From contig NZ_WBKB01000005.1 of NCBI RefSeq assembly GCF_008831155.1, positions 1 through 64,000 of the forward strand: DNA of 64,000 nt, in the 5' to 3' direction. Below the pieces are notes generated by a model. That model had not been told where the DNA came from and ran no database searches. It saw only the letters and a list, made by a program, of their open reading frames with translations. The translations under genes were made by a program, and so were the position numbers. The stretch comes from Gulosibacter chungangensis. Its GTDB lineage: Bacteria; Actinomycetota; Actinomycetes; Actinomycetales; Microbacteriaceae. Shown here in pieces: positions 62,382 to 64,000 of the stretch (the stretch's first letter is position 1; each line of letters opens with the position of its first letter).

Positions 62382-62409
62382 CGTCACAGTGTGACGTCAC
62401 ACTGTGACG
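62382..62409. promoter_or_regulatory. 28-bp perfect palindrome upstream of the ATP-grasp gene
   Basis: CGTCACAGTGTGAC is followed at once by its exact complement, without a spacer. It lies 42 bases before the ATP-grasp ATG and shortly after the long hairpin. It is likely the operator of a dimeric or tetrameric regulator; the family is unknown. Confidence 0.7.
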
Positions 62410-62450
62410 CTCGCGTTGCCGCATTTGAATTCCTCGGCAAAACTAAGGGC

Positions 62451-63506
62451 ATGACAAACGACCAGAACGCCCCCGCGGTCTACATCCTGCACGAGAACCC
62501 CGAGTGGCTGCCCGCGTTGCGCACCGGCTTCGAAGCCGAAAACGTGCCCTACCGTGAACTTGAACTCACCACCGGTGCCATCGACGTTGGCGCAGAACCG
62601 CCGCAGGGTGTTTTCTGGTCGCGACTGAGCGCATCCTCGCACACCCGTGGCAATGACCACGCGAAGGAATATGCCCGCGCAATTCTTCGCTGGCTCGAAG
62701 CGCACGGTCGCCGCGTCGTCAACGGTTCGCGGGTCCTTGAGCTCGAGGTCTCGAAGGTTGCCCAGTACACGGCACTTGCCGCGGTAGGGTTCGATGCCCC
62801 GAAGACCACCGCGGTGTTCGGGAAGGATGCGCTGAGCGAGCAGGCTCGCAACTTCGAGCTCCCGTTCATCACCAAGCACAACCAGGGTGGCAAGGGCCTC
62901 GGCGTGCGCCGCTTCGACAGCTACGAAGAATTCGACGCCTACGTCGCCTCGGATGAGTTCGAAGAGCCGATCGACGGCATTACCCTGCTGCAGGAATACA
63001 TCGCCACCGCGGAGCCGTTCATTACCCGCGCCGAGTTCATCGGCGGCAAGCTCCACTACGCGGTTCGCGTGGACACCTCCGCCGGCAGCTTTGAGCTTTG
63101 CCCGGCCGAAGCCTGCGCGGTCCCAGCTGATGGCGAAGCCGAGGCGGATGCACTGCCCGCAATTGACGTCGCCGGCCTCACGGTCGCCGCGAGCGACCTC
63201 GGTGGCTTTGTTGCCGCATCCGCAGCCTGCGAGGTGCCTGCCGACAGTGGGCTGTTCCGCATCCGCCCAGAAATCACCGCCGAGACCCCGCTGATCGCGA
63301 AGCTCGAGAAGTTCCTCGCTGAGCAGGGAATCGAGGTCGCCGGCATCGAATTCTTCGAAACCGCGGACGGCCGCACGGTGGTCTACGACATCAACACGAA
63401 CACGAACTACAACCCGGACGTGGAGGCCACTGTCGAGTTGGCTGGCGCACGTAAGATCGCTCGTGTGCTCGGCGAAGAACTCGCCACCCTGCACCAGCCC
63501 GCTTAA
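62451..63506 (+). CDS. ATP-grasp (RimK-like) ligase
   Basis: The 351-residue protein has the ATP-grasp layout. The N-terminal preATP-grasp part contains PQGVFWSRLSASSHTRG; the ATP-binding part has LPFITKHNQGGKGLGVRRF (phosphate-binding Lys and glycine loop) and LLQEYIAT; the metal-binding end is GIEFFETADGRTVVYDINTNTN, given here as GIEFFETADG and VYDINTNTN. Such enzymes join a carboxylate to an amine or thiol via acyl-phosphate. AAGGG lies before the ATG. It sits between two LLM monooxygenase genes on the same strand, so it may act in the same pathway. The natural substrate is unknown. Confidence 0.8.
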   Translation: MTNDQNAPAVYILHENPEWLPALRTGFEAENVPYRELELTTGAIDVGAEPPQGVFWSRLSASSHTRGNDHAKEYARAILRWLEAHGRRVVNGSRVLELEVSKVAQYTALAAVGFDAPKTTAVFGKDALSEQARNFELPFITKHNQGGKGLGVRRFDSYEEFDAYVASDEFEEPIDGITLLQEYIATAEPFITRAEFIGGKLHYAVRVDTSAGSFELCPAEACAVPADGEAEADALPAIDVAGLTVAASDLGGFVAASAACEVPADSGLFRIRPEITAETPLIAKLEKFLAEQGIEVAGIEFFETADGRTVVYDINTNTNYNPDVEATVELAGARKIARVLGEELATLHQPA

Positions 63507-63513
63507 TCCTTGG

Positions 63514-63609
63514 TTCCTGAGTAGGGCCGTAGGCGCGTATCAACCGTCGATTCCTGAGTAGCGCCGTAGGCGCGTATCGAAGGACAGCAACGCGAACCTT
63601 TCGATACGT
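63514..63609. repeat. Dispersed repeat, two direct units and an inverted piece
   Basis: TTCCTGAGTAG followed by GCCGTAGGCGCGTATC occurs at 63514-63541 and 63551-63578 with one mismatch. CCTTTCGATACG (63598-63609) is close to the reverse complement of the unit's end. It belongs to the same family as 28271-28337. Confidence 0.75.
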
Positions 63610-63672
63610 CGCTTCGCTCCAACTCAAGGATCGCCCCCCGAACATCCAAAGACAAGAGAAGAGAACATTTCA

Positions 63673-64000
63673 ATGCGTTTTGGCTATTGGACCGCCATTA
63701 CTGACAGCTGGTTGCGTAACGTCGACGACACGTTCGCATTCGACCTCCCCGCGCAGCGTCAGATCGCGCAGGATGCCGAGCGGGTCGGCTTCGACATCAC
63801 GCTGGTTCCGGAACTGAACCTCAGTGACATCAAAGGCAATGAAGGTCCGGTGCTGGATGCATGGACGCTCGCCTCGGCGCTCGTCGCCTCCACCGACAAG
63901 CTCGAGATTCTTGCGGCCATCCGCCCGATCTATCACCGTCCGGTGCAGCTTGCGGCCAAGCAGGCGGCTACCCAGCAGTACCTGTCGAACGGTCGTTTCA
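63673..64000 (+). CDS. LLM-class flavin monooxygenase, 5' part only
   Basis: The 109 codons seen begin MRFGYWTAITDSWLRN and continue with DAERVGFDITLVPELN, LVASTDKLEILAAIRP and HRPVQLAAKQAATQQ. This is the SsuD/SfnG-like branch of the luciferase-like family, in which members release sulfite from alkanesulfonates or dimethyl sulfone. The gene runs off the right end. The ATG at 63673 has an AAGAGA element 9 bases upstream. Together with the LLM gene at 60780 and the ATP-grasp gene it suggests a small catabolic cluster. Confidence 0.83.
   Translation, partial: MRFGYWTAITDSWLRNVDDTFAFDLPAQRQIAQDAERVGFDITLVPELNLSDIKGNEGPVLDAWTLASALVASTDKLEILAAIRPIYHRPVQLAAKQAATQQYLSNGRF

Noticed and set aside
62382-62409. 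CRP-type binding site in the 28-bp palindrome
   Set aside because: TGTGA and TCACA are present but only two bases apart, while CRP/GlxR sites have six.
62397-63494. 365-codon minus-strand frame opposite the ATP-grasp gene
   Set aside because: No motif, and the plus-strand frame has clear ATP-grasp signatures.

Overview
The window looks like a chromosomal segment of a high-GC actinobacterium, most likely from Microbacteriaceae or a close relative. The evidence is the GC-rich coding sequence, the frequent GGATGC/GCATCC hexamers, many GTG and TTG starts, and actinobacterial-type families (DUF2510, TM2-Ltp, MocR/PdxR next to pdxST, siderophore-interacting protein, DtxR/IdeR iron boxes). No rRNA, tRNA, CRISPR array, insertion sequence or prophage was recognised.

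Left end (1-10.5 kb) is a defence block. It holds a nuclease-like protein running off the edge, a single-chain Type ISP restriction-modification enzyme of about 1640 residues, and a three-gene McrBC-type operon in which two DNA/modified-base-reader-like domains sit in a separate protein. The McrBC part looks less GC-rich than its surroundings. From 10.5 to 14.3 kb there is a GABA catabolic unit (GntR regulator, gabD, gabT) with two FadR-type operators on its promoter. From 14.5 to 18 kb follow a TM2-Ltp repeat protein, an HTH-ImmA/IrrE plus PIN-like pair that resembles a toxin-antitoxin module, and a lone MNT-type nucleotidyltransferase with a hexanucleotide repeat in its active-site motif.

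From 18 to 25.4 kb are an AlkA-like glycosylase, a DUF2510 protein, a YihY protein, an SDR and a four-gene OpuC-type osmoprotectant importer. Divergent from the importer is an unusual operon: a MmgE/PrpD gene broken by an internal deletion, a ComA-like (phosphosulfolactate synthase family) gene and a YrdC-like gene. Its promoter carries a long MarR-type palindrome over the -35 box and an exact DtxR/IdeR iron box just after the -10.

From 28.6 to 38.2 kb a double-length Lrp regulator faces a six-gene catabolic operon (MHS transporter, amidohydrolase, TPP decarboxylase, M20 amidohydrolase, ureohydrolase, 2-hydroxyacid dehydrogenase). The likely theme is guanidino or acylated amino-acid compounds, possibly 2-ketoarginine to 4-guanidinobutyrate to GABA, which would feed gabT/gabD. 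From 38.3 to 44 kb are a 3-hydroxybenzoate-4-monooxygenase-like flavoprotein, panD, an MFS protein and a CPA1 Na+/H+ antiporter.

From 44 to 49.3 kb is an iron/siderophore locus with iron boxes that appears to be decaying. Its ABC exporter is a fusion of two half-transporters that has lost the first ATPase domain and also carries a one-base frameshift, and the MFS gene after it looks internally deleted. From 49.3 to 57.9 kb are a YeiH-type exporter with a 12-residue N-terminal tandem repeat, the pdxR-pdxS-pdxT vitamin B6 locus, a PadR-DUF2812 pair, a GNAT acetyltransferase, an HdeD-like protein and a Gfo/Idh/MocA dehydrogenase. The right end (58-64 kb) has a GH13 alpha-glucan enzyme and two LLM flavin monooxygenases that bracket an ATP-grasp gene, with a very strong hairpin and a 28-bp perfect palindrome between them.
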